Assembly: GCA_017483765.1 (NCBI GenBank)
Contig: JAFUVE010000020.1
Coordinates: 1-42,346, forward strand
DNA length: 42,346 bases
DNA from: Bacteroidaceae bacterium
GTDB lineage: Bacteria > Bacteroidota > Bacteroidia > Bacteroidales > Bacteroidaceae
Direction of reading: 5' to 3'
Part shown: in pieces, positions 1-7,223 of the stretch
Layout: every line of letters starts with the position of its first letter
How positions within the stretch are numbered: the stretch's first letter is position 1
Notes under the pieces: generated by a model
The model's input: the letters and a program-made list of their open reading frames with translations, nothing else
Database searches by the model: none
Told to the model about the DNA's origin: nothing
Translations under genes and position numbers: made by a program

Positions 1-110
1 CAAATGGTGCGGTAGATAGCATCAGGGTTCCAGCCAGTCTTGTATTCTATGCGGTCACCTTCTACAGCTCGTCCGCTCAGAAGTTCTTCTATGTTGATTG
101 GTAGTCTCAT
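1..110 (-). CDS. AlbA/Schlafen-type ATP-binding protein, N-terminal fragment
   Basis: Only the first 36 codons lie in the window; the gene continues off the left edge. The start reads [18 protein letters not shown] followed by a DRIEYKTGW segment. I recognise this as the beginning of the AlbA_2/AAA_4 (Schlafen-like) domain found in RecG-like putative transcriptional regulators of Bacteroidetes. The ATG is at 108-110. It lies 16 bases beyond the stop of the upstream minus-strand helix-turn-helix gene, so the two are probably cotranscribed as a regulator plus AlbA-domain pair. The catalytic and C-terminal parts cannot be judged from this window. Confidence 0.7.
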   Translation of the reverse strand, partial: MRLPINIEELLSGRAVEGDRIEYKTGWNPDAIYRTI

Positions 111-126
111 ATTTCCTGTTGTCTAT

Positions 127-348
127 TTATCGTTCTTTCGTTGACCAAAGCAAATCTTTCACATCCACATTAAGGCTTCTGGCGATTTCTACCAGTGTTT
201 CCAAACTGGGCTGAGATGCATTGGTACACCATTTGCTCACAGAAGCTGGGTCTTTTCCCAACTGCTCAGTCAGCCATTTATTCGTTTTCTTTTGTTCTGC
301 TAAAGCTGCTTTCAGCCGATTGATGTCTGTGTCATTATGTCTATTTAT
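127..348 (-). CDS. small Cro/XRE-type helix-turn-helix regulator, non-canonical start
   Basis: The minus strand encodes about 72 residues including NRLKAALAEQKKTNKWL, then EQLGKDPASVSKW and PSLETLVEIARSL, ending in STKER. This is a Cro/C1-type helix-turn-helix of the short kind common in Bacteroidetes (recognition helix around ASVSKWC). No in-frame ATG, GTG or TTG lies upstream of the domain: an in-frame stop lies at 355-357 and the only nearby ATG is in another frame and hits a stop after seven codons. The most plausible start is ATA at 346-348. A -7 promoter box (363-370) and a palindrome (383-411) sit just upstream, suggesting a very short leader and autoregulation. It could also be a gene whose start codon has decayed. 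Confidence 0.6.
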   Translation of the reverse strand: MNRHNDTDINRLKAALAEQKKTNKWLTEQLGKDPASVSKWCTNASQPSLETLVEIARSLNVDVKDLLWSTKER

Positions 349-362
349 AGTTGTTTATGGCA

Positions 363-370
363 CAAAAGTA
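363..370 (-). promoter_or_regulatory. Bacteroidetes -7 promoter box for the helix-turn-helix gene
   Basis: On the minus strand the bases read TACTTTTG, an exact match to TAnnTTTG. Transcription would begin only a few bases before the proposed ATA start, so the message would be nearly leaderless. No good -33 TTTG is visible at the usual distance. Confidence 0.5.
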
Positions 371-382
371 CAGCTTTTTCTT

Positions 383-411
383 GAAAACTACCACATATTT
401 TTGTAGTTTTC
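383..411. promoter_or_regulatory. inverted repeat, candidate operator of the helix-turn-helix gene
   Basis: Two perfect 9-bp arms, GAAAACTAC (383-391) and GTAGTTTTC (403-411), are separated by 11 bp. The repeat spans where the -33 region should be, upstream of the -7 box at 363-370. A dimeric Cro-type repressor binding here would block its own promoter. Function is inferred from position only. Confidence 0.5.
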
Positions 412-691
412 TATTTTTTTATTTGCTTTTTAAGTATTTTGGGGTGTTTATTATTCATTTTGCAGATAGTACTCGAACTGACACGTTGTAAGACTTTTTA
501 AATTTTCCGCCAATATTGACACTCTCTTAATGCAATTATTGCGTTTGCGTAGTAGAATACTAAACTATGGCTGATGAAATGTCATCGGAAAATGACGTTC
601 CCATTCAATGAGTCTTTTGAGGTGACTCGATGACGACGTCAGGACAAAGGCAGAATAAGCGCATGGAAAACATGAGCCCCCGGATAAATAA
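412..691. other. non-coding spacer with nested stem-loop
   Basis: I see no convincing gene between the helix-turn-helix promoter region and the dnaK terminator. The region contains a nested inverted repeat: outer arms TGACGT (593-598) and ACGTCA (636-641), inner arms GAGTC (610-614) and GACTC (624-628). A smaller GATGA/TCATC stem lies at about 572-585. The only ATG-started reading frame here, near 567, is 14 codons long. The structure could belong to a small RNA or be a remnant of a lost element; nothing decides between them. Confidence 0.35.
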
Positions 692-727
692 AAATGGTGT
701 GTAACTTGGTTGAGCTACACACCATTT
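692..727 (-). terminator. rho-independent terminator of dnaK
   Basis: Perfect 12-bp arms at 692-703 and 716-727 with a 12-base loop lie 34 bp beyond the dnaK stop codon. On the minus strand the hairpin is followed by TTTTATTTAT, a good U-rich tail. Confidence 0.85.
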
Positions 728-761
728 GATAGTGTTTTGTTATGTCTTTACTTTATGCGTC

Positions 762-2714
762 TTATTTCACCTCCTCGAAAGATACGTCTTCGATGTCGTC
801 GTCTTTCTTGTTGCTGCCGCCCTGCTGGCCTGCACCCGGCTGTGCTCCGCCTGTGAAGGGGTTGGCTCCTCCTTCGAACGGGTTGGCTCCCGGCTGACCG
901 GCACCGGCTTGTGCGCCCTGAGCTGCCTTGTACATCTGTTCGCCCACCTTGCTCATCTCAGCCATGGCTGCGTCGATGGCAGCGATGTCGCCGTGGTTCT
1001 TGGCTTCCTTCAGCTTGTCGAGAGCTGCCTGAATCTTGTTCTTCGTGTCGGCAGGCAGTTTGTCGCCGTTCTCCTTCAGCATGTTTTCGGTCTGGAAGAT
1101 CGTGGAGTCAGCCTGGTTGATTTTCTCTATGCGCTCGCGCTCCTTGTTGTCGGCGTCGGCATTGGCCTTGGCCTCTTCCTTCATGCGCTCCACCTCTTCC
1201 TTGCTCAGGTTGCTTGATGCCTCGATGCGGATGGCCTGCTCCTTGCCTGTGGCCTTGTCCTTGGCGGAAACGTTGAGGATACCGTTCTTGTCGATGTCAA
1301 ATGTCACCTCAATCTGAGGGATGCCACGCGGGGCGGGAGTGATGCCGGTGAGGTTGAACTGACCGATTGTGCGGTTCTGAGCTGCCATCGGACGCTCTCC
1401 CTGAAGCACGTGGATGGTCACTTCTGTCTGGTTGTCGGCTGCAGTCGAGAAGATCTGACTCTGCTTGGCAGGAATGGTGGTGTTGGCCTCAATCAGCTTG
1501 GTCATCACGCCTCCGAGGGTTTCGATGCCGACTGACAGCGGTGTCACGTCAAGCAGCACGATGTCGCCGAGTCCGGCATCCTCGTTTATGATGGCTCCCT
1601 GAATGGCAGCACCCACAGCCACAACCTCGTCGGGGTTCACACCCTTTGAAGGCACTTTTCCGAAATACTGCTCCACGAGCTGCTGAACGGCCGGGATACG
1701 GCTTGAACCGCCCACGAGGATTACCTCGTCAATCTCGCTGGTGCTGATGCCGGCGTCGCGGATGGCGTTCTTGCAAGGCTCCAGACAGGCCTGGATCAGA
1801 CCCTGTGCCAGCTGCTCGAACTTCGCGCGGGTCAGGCTCTTTACCAAGTGCTTTGGCACGCCGCCAGACACGGTGATATAAGGAAGGTTGATTTCGGTCG
1901 ACATGCTCGACGACAACTCAATCTTTGCCTTCTCTGCGGCCTCTTTCAGACGCTGCAGGGCCATAGGGTCGAGTTTCAGGTCGATGCCTTCCTCGCTCTT
2001 GAACTCGTCGGCCAGCCAGTCGATGATCACCTGGTCGAAGTCGTCACCGCCGAGGTGGGTGTTACCGTTGGTTGACAGCACCTCAAACACGCCGTCGCCG
2101 AATTCCAGAATACTGATATCGAAGGTACCGCCACCGAGGTCGAACACGGCAATCTTCATCTCTTTGTCGCTCTTGTTCAGACCGTATGCCAATGCGGCAG
2201 CAGTCGGCTCGTTCACGATTCGCTTCACGTCCAGTCCTGCAATCATACCGGCCTCTTTCGTGGCCTGACGCTGAGAGTCGGAGAAGTAGGCCGGTACGGT
2301 GATGACGGCTTCCGTCACTTCCTGTCCGAGATAGTCCTCTGCGGTCTTCTTCATCTTCTGGAGGATCATGGCGCTGATTTCCTGAGGTGTGTACAGACGG
2401 CCGTCGATGTCGACGCGGGCGGTGTTGTTGTCACCACGTTTCACCTCGTACGGCACGCGGGAGATCTCCTGCTGCACAGCGTCATAGCTCTCGCCCATGA
2501 AGCGCTTGATTGAAAATACGGTACGTTTCGGGTTTGTGATAGCCTGACGCTTGGCAGGGTCACCTACTTTGCGTTCTCCACCGTCCACAAAACCCACGAT
2601 AGAAGGGGTTGTACGTTTTCCCTCACTGTTTGCGATGACAACAGGTTCGTTGCCTTCGAACACGGATACGCAGCTGTTTGTCGTACCCAAGTCTATTCCA
2701 ATAATCTTTCCCAT
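762..2714 (-). CDS. dnaK: molecular chaperone DnaK (Hsp70)
   Basis: DnaK is the ATP-dependent cytoplasmic Hsp70 that binds unfolded proteins together with DnaJ and GrpE. The 650-residue product has the full family layout: GIDLGTTNS at residues 5-13, the phosphate-2 motif [25 protein letters not shown], a substrate-binding domain at about 390-505, a helical lid, and a Gly/Pro/Gln-rich disordered tail ending in an acidic [13 protein letters not shown] segment. The length is slightly above the usual 630-640 because of the tail repeats (NPFEGG/NPFTGG). It is monocistronic: its own terminator lies at 692-727, and no dnaJ or grpE lies nearby. The upstream region carries an exact sigma-54-type promoter (2831-2847) and several inverted repeats rather than an obvious heat-shock operator. 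Confidence 0.98.
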   Translation of the reverse strand: MGKIIGIDLGTTNSCVSVFEGNEPVVIANSEGKRTTPSIVGFVDGGERKVGDPAKRQAITNPKRTVFSIKRFMGESYDAVQQEISRVPYEVKRGDNNTARVDIDGRLYTPQEISAMILQKMKKTAEDYLGQEVTEAVITVPAYFSDSQRQATKEAGMIAGLDVKRIVNEPTAAALAYGLNKSDKEMKIAVFDLGGGTFDISILEFGDGVFEVLSTNGNTHLGGDDFDQVIIDWLADEFKSEEGIDLKLDPMALQRLKEAAEKAKIELSSSMSTEINLPYITVSGGVPKHLVKSLTRAKFEQLAQGLIQACLEPCKNAIRDAGISTSEIDEVILVGGSSRIPAVQQLVEQYFGKVPSKGVNPDEVVAVGAAIQGAIINEDAGLGDIVLLDVTPLSVGIETLGGVMTKLIEANTTIPAKQSQIFSTAADNQTEVTIHVLQGERPMAAQNRTIGQFNLTGITPAPRGIPQIEVTFDIDKNGILNVSAKDKATGKEQAIRIEASSNLSKEEVERMKEEAKANADADNKERERIEKINQADSTIFQTENMLKENGDKLPADTKNKIQAALDKLKEAKNHGDIAAIDAAMAEMSKVGEQMYKAAQGAQAGAGQPGANPFEGGANPFTGGAQPGAGQQGGSNKKDDDIEDVSFEEVK

Positions 2715-2830
2715 AATAATATTTGTTTTTTAGTTTTTACGATTTGATTAATTGTTCGCTGGTCTCATGTTTCTCCGAGGTTTCTGGCATCCGCCAGACT
2801 CGTCGTCACTTGAATTTCCACAATCAATTG

Positions 2831-2847
2831 AGCAAAAACCGTGCCAA
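2831..2847 (-). promoter_or_regulatory. sigma-54-type (-24/-12) promoter upstream of dnaK
   Basis: The minus strand reads TTGGCACGGTTTTTGCT, matching every position of the RpoN consensus YTGGCACGRNNNTTGCW with correct GG-to-GC spacing. Transcription would start near 2820, leaving a leader of roughly 105 bases before the dnaK ATG. Inverted repeats upstream (2861-2871 with 2947-2957; TTCTGCC/GGCAGAA at about 2876-2894) could be activator sites. RpoN use for dnaK is inferred from the match alone. Confidence 0.6.
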
Positions 2848-2860
2848 TCCGAAAATCAGT

Positions 2861-2957
2861 TTGGCATGACATTGAGTTCTGCCACATTGGCAGAATGTGT
2901 GGGGTGGGAAAGTGATGGAATTGTTTGTCTGTATGGGGACTGGCGGTGTCATGCCAA
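2861..2957. repeat. long-range inverted repeat TTGGCATGACA upstream of dnaK
   Basis: TTGGCATGACA at 2861-2871 is repeated as its exact reverse complement TGTCATGCCAA at 2947-2957, 75 bp apart. Between the arms is a 7-bp stem with arms TTCTGCC/GGCAGAA. The same 11-mer recurs at 38167-38177, just downstream of the DUF1573 promoter. These may be regulator-binding sites; the identity of any regulator is unknown. Confidence 0.45.
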
Positions 2958-2966
2958 TTTTTTGCT

Positions 2967-4166
2967 TCATCGGCACCACCTTTTCAGTTGTTGCTTTCTG
3001 ATGTCTATCATGAGGCTGTTGACGAAGTCAGTGTCAATCTTGTCGCGGATGGTGGAGTGCTCCATCGCGTCGTTCATCGTGGCCGTCTCTTGTTCCAACA
3101 TTGCTACAATTTCCTCGTATTCATATTTGTGGTTGCGTATGTCGAGCAGGAACTGGCGGTCCCATGTCCGTTCGAGCTGCATGCCCTGTCCTTCTGCAAT
3201 CTCACGAGCCATATGGATCATGCGGAAGCAGTGCATCATGTTTTTTGAGTCATAATTCTTCTGTAGGTTCGACTCATAGCGTTTTGGGTTGCGTTCGCGA
3301 AGCCATGTCTGGTAGTCGGCATACATACGGCAATGCAGTGAGTACCCGCTTTGGTTGTAGGATATGAAGCAGATGGGGCGTGTGTCTTTGTCGTTGATGG
3401 ACGAGAGCCGCAGTTCGTTGGCGTCGTTGTCGAGGTTGATCACACCTCGGTAACCGATAATGGGCTGCGCCTCCACCGTCTGCTTCGTCTCCTCTTCGTC
3501 GGCTGTATTGAAATAGCTCGATGCAAAGTACAGAAAGTTCTTGTCGGTCTGCCATTTTGGATGGTGGGCTGTATGTGCCCCGAAGTCGTAATATACGCCG
3601 TAGACGTCGTGCATGTTGGGTATATTCACCAGCCCGCAGAATTCTTGATGCAGACTGCGGTTAGCGAGCCAGTCACGTAGCTTCGTGCTGCCTTGTCCTT
3701 TGAATGTATAGATGAAGTCGAATGGTGAGAGGCGTTTCTCAACAGGGTTCACGATTTTTTTGTTCAGACCCCGTGCTTTCTCAATCTGTGATTTTGCATA
3801 ACCGAAGAATGGGTTGAAACACTGCTTACTGATGAACTGGTCGCGTTGGTCAAGGAGGGGCTGCATCAGCTGGTCCACCTTACCGATGATCTTGTCGGCC
3901 GGAATGAACAGGCTTTCCAGCACGGTGGGGTTTGACTTGAGCAGGAGTCTCACCAGCTCGCCAATCTCAAACCATGTGTTGTCGTGTTTGCTGTCACTTA
4001 CCTGTGCTTTGTATCCGTAGCAGCCGAAGAGTTCGTTCTCAGTGCAGGCGTACACCCCGCTTGTGTCGATGTCTGAGTATTCGTTGTTCAGTCCGTAGAG
4101 GTGGCTGCCCCGCACGTATTCATAGAGCAGCCGTCCGTCCTGTCGTATGATGTCGAATGTGGTCAT
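2967..4166 (-). CDS. RlaP-type DNA polymerase beta superfamily nucleotidyltransferase
   Basis: The 399-residue protein opens with the nucleotidyltransferase signature: GS at residues 20-21, YGLN, then SDID with the metal-binding acids D32 and D34. This is the Pol-beta superfamily fold. I place it in the COG3541/RlaP group (PF10127), whose members are predicted to act in RNA end repair or modification; the substrate is unknown. The rest of the chain contains conserved-looking aromatic and basic stretches (FFGYAKSQIEKARGLNKK, FKGQGSTKLRDWL) and no second recognised domain. It stands alone: no RNA ligase or RtcB partner is adjacent, and dnaK downstream has its own promoter. A weak -7-like box lies at 4181-4188. 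Confidence 0.75.
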   Translation of the reverse strand: MTTFDIIRQDGRLLYEYVRGSHLYGLNNEYSDIDTSGVYACTENELFGCYGYKAQVSDSKHDNTWFEIGELVRLLLKSNPTVLESLFIPADKIIGKVDQLMQPLLDQRDQFISKQCFNPFFGYAKSQIEKARGLNKKIVNPVEKRLSPFDFIYTFKGQGSTKLRDWLANRSLHQEFCGLVNIPNMHDVYGVYYDFGAHTAHHPKWQTDKNFLYFASSYFNTADEEETKQTVEAQPIIGYRGVINLDNDANELRLSSINDKDTRPICFISYNQSGYSLHCRMYADYQTWLRERNPKRYESNLQKNYDSKNMMHCFRMIHMAREIAEGQGMQLERTWDRQFLLDIRNHKYEYEEIVAMLEQETATMNDAMEHSTIRDKIDTDFVNSLMIDIRKQQLKRWCR

Positions 4167-4325
4167 AGCTTTTTTGTCTGCAAAGTAATGGGTTGTCTGT
4201 GCAACTATTTTGCGGTGGTGGAAGTATATGGAATTTAGGTGTTGATCAATTCGTTTTCGTTGCTCTCTCGTTTAATTCCCCCTCTTCATTCTTTCTATCA
4301 CTCTACACATTCATTAATCGATGAT

Positions 4326-4850
4326 TTAATCAAATCCTTCGTGAATACATTTCCTAATATATTTGCCCAGTTTCCTTGCAGCTTCTTCATATCCATCGCC
4401 AAGCAGGTTGGCGAGATCTCCCCAATGGCCGCCGTCTCCTTTTATCAAGATTCGGCCTTCTTCGTTTTTACCCTTGATGTCCGTCAGAACATACTCTGAT
4501 TTGTTATTTCCTTTTTTGTCTAGGGTTAGAGGAAAAATGGTGATGACGTAGTTTGCTCTTTCACTTTCCTTTACAACGTATACTTGCTCTTTTTTCAGCA
4601 TCTCATTGACATTATCAATGATTAAGTCCATTGCCTCTTTCTTTGCATTGGCCCATTCTTCTGTCCCCTTCAGTTCCGTCCATTCTTGTTCGTTGTATTT
4701 TTTTTCAAAGACAGTGTTGGTGAAATCCCATTTAATACACACTGCTTTTTCTGTTGACAGGCAGTCGAAACTGCCAGATATTACTGTTTGTGCGTTGATG
4801 TTTGCGGAAAAGGCAAACAGTAATAGAAATGATAATAATTGTCGTTTCAT
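4326..4850 (-). CDS. hypothetical exported protein
   Basis: I do not recognise the family. The 174-residue product begins with a clear signal peptide (MKRQLLSFLLLFAFSANINA, cleavage likely before QT), so it should be periplasmic or surface-associated. The mature part is mixed alpha/beta, with a Lys/Glu-rich helix around residues 60-95, a short stretch ANYVITIFPLTL that looks like a beta strand, and a Gly-rich GDGGHWGDLANLLGDGYEE segment near the C-terminus. The two mature Cys pairs could form disulphides. It is transcribed alone; a -7-like box TATATTTG lies at 4986-4993. Confidence 0.7.
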   Translation of the reverse strand: MKRQLLSFLLLFAFSANINAQTVISGSFDCLSTEKAVCIKWDFTNTVFEKKYNEQEWTELKGTEEWANAKKEAMDLIIDNVNEMLKKEQVYVVKESERANYVITIFPLTLDKKGNNKSEYVLTDIKGKNEEGRILIKGDGGHWGDLANLLGDGYEEAARKLGKYIRKCIHEGFD

Positions 4851-4985
4851 GATTTTTGTGATTTATTCAACTTTCGCATACTTGTGAAAGTTGAGTTATT
4901 GATATTTATTGTCCGATTTCATTCTCTGCGGCCATGCAGTTGATGTTTTGTAATTATTTTTCGTGTCTACTGAAAGCAAGCAGTA

Positions 4986-4993
4986 CAAATATA
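4986..4993 (-). promoter_or_regulatory. possible -7 box for the exported protein at 4326-4850
   Basis: The minus strand reads TATATTTG, fitting TAnnTTTG, and lies about 135 bp before the start codon. No matching -33 box is seen. The rest of 4851-5107 is A/T-rich and holds no gene I can support. Confidence 0.35.
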
Positions 4994-5107
4994 ACTAAAA
5001 TAACAAAATTTTTTCGTTTTAGCTTGTTAATTATTGTTAATTTGTGTAAAAATTAACATTTGTTGGAATGATAAAATTGATATGATGACCAGTTAGATGT
5101 TTTTTTA

Positions 5108-5140
5108 TTTGTCGGTTTCAGAATTTTTGTTTAAATTTGC
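5108..5140 (+). promoter_or_regulatory. strong promoter of the cysteine-repeat precursor gene
   Basis: TTTG (5108-5111) and TAAATTTGC (5132-5140) are separated by exactly 20 bp, a full match to the Bacteroidetes consensus TTTG-N19-21-TAnnTTTG. Transcription would start near 5146, almost on top of the first ATG (5150). This makes the second ATG at 5165 the likelier translation start. Confidence 0.75.
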
Positions 5141-5164
5141 GGTGTAATCATGATTGACAAGACT

Positions 5165-5830
5165 ATGAAAGATCAAAACGGAGAAAACAAACAGTCAAGA
5201 CGTGAGTTCTTGAAGAAAATAATCAGCAGCTCCTTTGTCATTTCGGCCGGCCTTTTTTTCGGGTCGAAAGCCTCCATCGCCAATGCCATGGGCATCGGCG
5301 GGGGCATCTGCAGCAGCTCGTATGAGTGTGCCGGCGGCGGTGGCACGTGCGGCAGCTCCTATTCCTGCGGTGGCCAGGGCAGTGGCGGTCGCGGTAAATG
5401 CGGCAGCTCGTACGAGTGTACGGGCGGCGGCGGCTCCTGCGGCAGCTCTTATTCCTGCTCGGGCCAGGGCAGCGGCGGCGACGGCAAGTGCGGCAGCTCA
5501 TATGGATGTACGGGCGGTGGCGGCAAGTGCGGCAGCTCTTATTCCTGTACGGGCCAAGGCAGCGGTGGCCGTGGCAAATGTGGCAGCTCGTACGAATGTA
5601 CGGGTGGTGGCGGTTCCTGTGGCAGCTCTTATTCTTGTGGAGGCCAGGGCAGTGGCGGCCGTGGCAAATGCGGCAGCTCGTATGAATGTGCTGGTGGCGG
5701 TGGCTCCTGTGGCAGCTCCTATTCCTGTGGCGGACAGGGCAGTGGGGGCAAGGGCAAATGCAGCAGCTCGTATGACTGTGCCGGTGGCGGCGGCAAATGC
5801 GGGTCTTCTTATAGTTGTGCAGGACAATAA
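5165..5830 (+). CDS. Tat-like leader plus CxSSYxC-repeat protein, candidate RiPP precursor
   Basis: From the ATG at 5165 the product is 221 residues; an upstream in-frame ATG at 5150 is the alternative. Residues 11-18 (SRREFLKK) form a twin-arginine motif followed by a hydrophobic stretch and an AxA-type cleavage site after residue 41. The mature part (residues 49-221) is five complete 30-residue repeats plus a 23-residue partial one. Each repeat has CGSSYEC, a short Gly run, CGSSYSC and a GQGSGGxGK linker. In all there are 12 CxSSYxC motifs and 24 cysteines, evenly spaced, with almost nothing but Gly, Ser, Tyr, Gln, Lys and Arg between. The next gene, 11 bp downstream, is a radical SAM/SPASM enzyme, so the repeats are probably modified post-translationally. 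I know no named family with this exact motif; a structural cysteine-rich surface protein is the alternative. Confidence 0.85.
   Translation: MKDQNGENKQSRREFLKKIISSSFVISAGLFFGSKASIANAMGIGGGICSSSYECAGGGGTCGSSYSCGGQGSGGRGKCGSSYECTGGGGSCGSSYSCSGQGSGGDGKCGSSYGCTGGGGKCGSSYSCTGQGSGGRGKCGSSYECTGGGGSCGSSYSCGGQGSGGRGKCGSSYECAGGGGSCGSSYSCGGQGSGGKGKCSSSYDCAGGGGKCGSSYSCAGQ
5309..5827 (+). repeat. 90-bp tandem coding repeat (5 full copies plus partial)
   Basis: The cysteine-repeat region has a 90-bp period that itself consists of two related halves (CxSSYEC-type and CGSSYSC-type). Copies differ mainly at synonymous positions (Tyr TAT/TAC, Glu GAG/GAA, Cys TGC/TGT). They also differ at two tolerated residues, the one before each Gly run and the one after GSGG. 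The region is markedly more G/C-rich than its flanks. Confidence 0.9.
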
Positions 5831-5841
5831 GCCACGCGGAC

Positions 5842-7182
5842 ATGGAAGAGAATCTACATGAGACGGACTTGGACTTGAGACAATCCCGCCTCAAATTGCC
5901 CGGCAACATCACGACCATCGAACGGGACGGGAAAATCCTTTTTTTCAATCCCGACATACCTGCATGGATGGTGACGAACGCCAACGGCGCGCTCCTTTTG
6001 TCGCTTTGCAACGGCGAGAACACCGTTGACGACATATTGGACGCCTTGTCGGACATCCAGACTGCAGAACAGCAGCAACAGACGCTGCGATTTTTCAAGG
6101 AGGCAGTCGGCAGCGGTATTTTCAGCGTCCCTTTGCGCGGGGAATGCCCGGTCGCAGAGGAGCGCCAGCCGTTGAGTTCCGTGCAGCTGAGCATCAGCAG
6201 CAGGTGTAATCTCAACTGTAAATATTGCTATGCCACCGACCGTCGTGAGAACCATCATCCTAAGATGACGTTTGACGACTACAAGCGTGTGGTGGACGAC
6301 ATCCTGGAATATGCTCCCGGAACGGAGTTCTCTATCACGGGCGGCGAACCCCTTCTGAATCCCGACGCCTGCGCCATCGCAGCCTATATCCGCTCGAAAA
6401 ATTCAGGCGTGGACCTGCTCACCAACGCCACGCTGCTCAACGAACAGAACATCAAGAGGATTGCTGAGGTGTTCGACAAGGTGACGGTCAGTCTCGATGG
6501 GAGCACCGAAGAGAAGCACGACCGCTTCCGCGGGCGCGGGGCGTATGCCAGGACCATGCATGCGCTGGAGCTGCTGGAACAGCATGGCGTCCCTTATTTC
6601 CTGTCCATGACCGTGAACCGCCTCAATATCGACGACGTGGAGGCCATGGCTGCCATCTATGGCGACAAACTTGGGTTTGCTCCCCTCTTTCCTGCTGGAA
6701 ACGCGAAGAAAGGGACGGAAGACATCTCCATCACCGGGCTCGACTATTTCAATGCCCTGAAACGGACTGCAGGCGTAAAGCCGCTCAGCTACTGCGAGTC
6801 CACGCTCGACGCGGCCGTCAGCCAGCGGCGGTGCAAGTGCGCGGTAGGCGGTGCGGAGATCAGCATCTCCGAGACGGGGGACGTCTATCCCTGTCAGCTG
6901 CTGCATTATCCGCAGTTTCTCATGGGAAACATCCATGAAGGCAAGGTGTCGGACTTCCATCGTCATTCCGCGGTGTGCCGTCAGTGTGCCAAGATGGTGG
7001 TGGACAACATCGAGGGTTGCCTCTCGTGTTTCCTCCGTTATGTCTGCGGTGGCGCTTGCCGTGCCAGGGCTTTCCATGAGTGCGGCGACATCATGACGAG
7101 CGGCCGGTTCTGCGAGTATGAGAAAGCCGCTTTCATCGACGGAATCTTCGAGATTTATTCATCCAACAGCTTGTCGGTTTGA
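5842..7182 (+). CDS. radical SAM/SPASM peptide maturase with PqqD-like domain
   Basis: Using the ATG at 5842, the protein has 446 residues; a TTG at 5815 that would overlap the precursor is the alternative start. Residues about 15-95 resemble a PqqD/RRE peptide-binding domain (WMVTNANGALLLSLCNGENT). The radical SAM cluster motif CNLNCKYC gives C122, C126 and C129 as the 4Fe-4S ligands, followed by the GGEPLL motif. The C-terminal third is a SPASM domain with many cysteines (CKCAVGG, GDVYPC, CRQC, CLSC, CGGAC and a final FCEY), expected to hold two auxiliary iron-sulphur clusters. Such enzymes install thioether, carbon-carbon or epimerised centres in ribosomal peptides. The cysteine-repeat gene immediately upstream is the obvious substrate. 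The exact chemistry cannot be read from sequence. Confidence 0.9.
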   Translation: MEENLHETDLDLRQSRLKLPGNITTIERDGKILFFNPDIPAWMVTNANGALLLSLCNGENTVDDILDALSDIQTAEQQQQTLRFFKEAVGSGIFSVPLRGECPVAEERQPLSSVQLSISSRCNLNCKYCYATDRRENHHPKMTFDDYKRVVDDILEYAPGTEFSITGGEPLLNPDACAIAAYIRSKNSGVDLLTNATLLNEQNIKRIAEVFDKVTVSLDGSTEEKHDRFRGRGAYARTMHALELLEQHGVPYFLSMTVNRLNIDDVEAMAAIYGDKLGFAPLFPAGNAKKGTEDISITGLDYFNALKRTAGVKPLSYCESTLDAAVSQRRCKCAVGGAEISISETGDVYPCQLLHYPQFLMGNIHEGKVSDFHRHSAVCRQCAKMVVDNIEGCLSCFLRYVCGGACRARAFHECGDIMTSGRFCEYEKAAFIDGIFEIYSSNSLSV

Positions 7183-7223
7183 ATCCCATTTTCCCCATTC
7201 ATCCCATTTGACCCATTCACCCC

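Noticed and set aside
726-2733. Several open frames antisense to dnaK
   Set aside because: They mirror the codon structure of dnaK and have no motifs or promoters of their own.
5235-6215. Long open frames over the cysteine-repeat gene in other frames (plus 5235-5861, minus 5238-6215)
   Set aside because: They are stop-free only because of the G/C-rich repeats; composition is Ala/Arg or His/Arg/Cys-rich with no start signals or family motifs.
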